Below are positions 5,904 through 6,763 of a stretch of DNA of 6,763 nucleotides, piece after piece. The position numbers and the translations under genes were made by a program. The notes beneath the pieces are model-generated. The model saw only the letters and a program-made list of their open reading frames with translations. It made no database searches and had not been told where the DNA came from. Each line of letters begins with the position of its first letter. The first letter of the stretch is position 1. The stretch is from Clostridia bacterium (GTDB taxonomy: Bacteria > Bacillota > Clostridia > Oscillospirales > Acutalibacteraceae), in the NCBI GenBank assembly GCA_017425745.1, contig JAFOXT010000396.1, positions 1 through 6,763 of the forward strand, written 5' to 3'.

Positions 5904-6461
5904 ATGAAAACTCTTATTAAGATGTTTCTTACCTTTGCAAGAATAGGCGGCTTTACCTTCGGCGGTGGCTACGCAATGCTTCCTATGCTGCAAAGAGAGG
6001 TTGTTGAAAAATATAAGTGGGCAACCAATGATGAGCTTATCGATTATTACGCAATCGGTCAGTGTACACCCGGTATTATTGCAGTAAATGTTGCGACCTT
6101 TATCGGATACAAAAATAAGGGAATACCCGGTGCGATTTTTGCAACCCTCGGTGTGGTCACACCCTCAATGATAATTATCGGTCTTATTGCAGCCCTTGTA
6201 AGCAATTTCCGCGACTATGAGGTTGTGCAGTGGGCTTTTGCAGGAATCAGAGCAGCAGTTGTTGCACTTATTCTTTCTGCGGTGCTTAAAATTGCAAAAA
6301 AATCCCTCGTTGACATTTTTACAGCAGTTCTGTTTGTGGCGGTAACAATTCTTTCCTTTGTTACAGATTTGTCACCGGTGGTTTTTATAGTAACTGCGGC
6401 AGTGTGCGGACTTATCATTAAGCTTTCAAAAGAAAAGAAAGCAAAGGAGGATGAAAAATGA
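5904..6461 (+). CDS. CHR-family (chromate transporter) protein, first subunit
   Basis: The 185-residue membrane protein is a short, single-domain member of the CHR family (Pfam Chromate_transp), about half the length of full ChrA. Family motifs are clear: FTFGGGYAMLP (17-27), IGQCTPGIIAVNVATFIGY (51-69) and TLGVVTPS, followed by several hydrophobic segments and a short charged tail (KEKKAKEDEK). Single-domain CHR proteins usually come as adjacent pairs that work together; in Bacillus subtilis such a pair exports chromate. The second gene here overlaps this one by four bases (ATGA), so the two are translationally coupled. Start ATG 5904 has GGTG 6 bases upstream; TTG 5892 is unlikely. The substrate in an anaerobe is uncertain, since chromate is rare there. 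No chrB-type regulator is visible. Confidence 0.94.
   Translation: MKTLIKMFLTFARIGGFTFGGGYAMLPMLQREVVEKYKWATNDELIDYYAIGQCTPGIIAVNVATFIGYKNKGIPGAIFATLGVVTPSMIIIGLIAALVSNFRDYEVVQWAFAGIRAAVVALILSAVLKIAKKSLVDIFTAVLFVAVTILSFVTDLSPVVFIVTAAVCGLIIKLSKEKKAKEDEK
6443..6450 (+). promoter_or_regulatory. Ribosome binding site of the second CHR gene
   Basis: AAAGGAGG, a near-perfect Shine-Dalgarno, lies inside the end of the first CHR gene, 7 bases before the ATG at 6458. It excludes the ATG at 6451, which touches the site and is out of frame with the CHR homology. Confidence 0.88.
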
Positions 6462-6763
6462 TTTTCCTTGAGCTTTATTTCAGATTCTTTTTTGTAGGTC
6501 TTTTTGCAATAGGCGGAGGTCTTGCAACTGTGCCGTTTCTTCAGTCAATGGGTGAAGCCACAGGCTGGTTTAATCAGTCCGATATTGCGGATATGATTGC
6601 AATTTCTGAATCAACTCCCGGCCCTATCGGTGTAAATATGGCAACCTATGTAGGATACCAGTCAGGTGAAGTCTTTGGCGTTGCAGGCGGAATCTTCGGT
6701 GGAGTTATTGCAACTCTCGGACTTATCACTCCGTCAATTATTGTTATTGTAATAGTTGCCAGA
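6458..6763 (+). CDS. CHR-family (chromate transporter) protein, second subunit (cut by window end)
   Basis: The reading frame is open for 102 codons to the last base of the window, so the C-terminal part is missing. It shows the same motif order as its neighbour: an N-terminal hydrophobic helix with AIGGGLATVPFLQ, then SESTPGPIGVNMATYVGYQ, then ATLGLITPS. STPGP is the usual form of the motif in this family, whereas the first subunit has CTPGI, so the two are diverged paralogues and not a recent duplication. The start at 6458 overlaps the stop of the first gene (ATGA). By analogy with known paired CHR proteins the two probably form one transporter with subunits of opposite membrane orientation. 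Confidence 0.94.
   Translation, partial: MIFLELYFRFFFVGLFAIGGGLATVPFLQSMGEATGWFNQSDIADMIAISESTPGPIGVNMATYVGYQSGEVFGVAGGIFGGVIATLGLITPSIIVIVIVAR

Noticed and set aside
5787..5993. Antisense frame across the hydrolase end and first CHR gene
   Set aside because: It runs through the hairpin at 5861-5880 and opposite two well-supported genes.
1..6763. CRISPR array, insertion sequence, tRNA/rRNA, defence or phage genes
   Set aside because: No regularly spaced direct repeats, transposase motifs, terminal inverted repeats, cloverleaf sequences or phage-like genes were seen on either strand.

Overview
The window looks like chromosomal DNA from a low-to-moderate GC Firmicute, most likely a gut or rumen clostridium of the Oscillospiraceae/Ruminococcaceae kind. 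This rests on general style: a Gram-positive-type SecA with a long NBD2 insert and a SEC-C zinc tail, strong GAGGTG/AAGGAG ribosome binding sites, U-tract terminators, and heavy CTT/GCA/AAC codon use. Genus is not resolvable by eye. All supported genes lie on the + strand.

Layout. Bases 1-36 may be the last codons of an upstream gene, followed by a clear terminator (41-66). A 7-base tandem repeat, a second hairpin and a well-formed promoter (191-219) precede secA (273-3020), the preprotein translocase ATPase. A hairpin-rich gap with a weak terminator separates secA from a monocistronic gene (3166-3909) that encodes an unrecognised three-helix membrane protein. That gene has its own promoter (3116-3144) and a strong terminator (3913-3942).

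A third promoter (3981-4009) drives a lysine-tailed uncharacterised protein (4054-4917) and, 23 bases downstream, an alpha/beta hydrolase of the hormone-sensitive-lipase type (4941-5855). A hairpin with only a weak + strand U-tract follows. After it come two overlapping short CHR-family (chromate transporter) genes, 5904-6461 and 6458 to the window end. They most likely encode the two halves of one heteromeric transporter.

Functionally this is mostly ordinary chromosome: an essential secretion motor beside small, loosely related transcription units. I saw no mobile element, CRISPR array, tRNA, rRNA or obvious defence system. The least explained parts are the 4054-4917 protein, the 3166-3909 membrane protein, and the structured non-coding stretches around secA. 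I do not see convincing evidence for a wholly new system.
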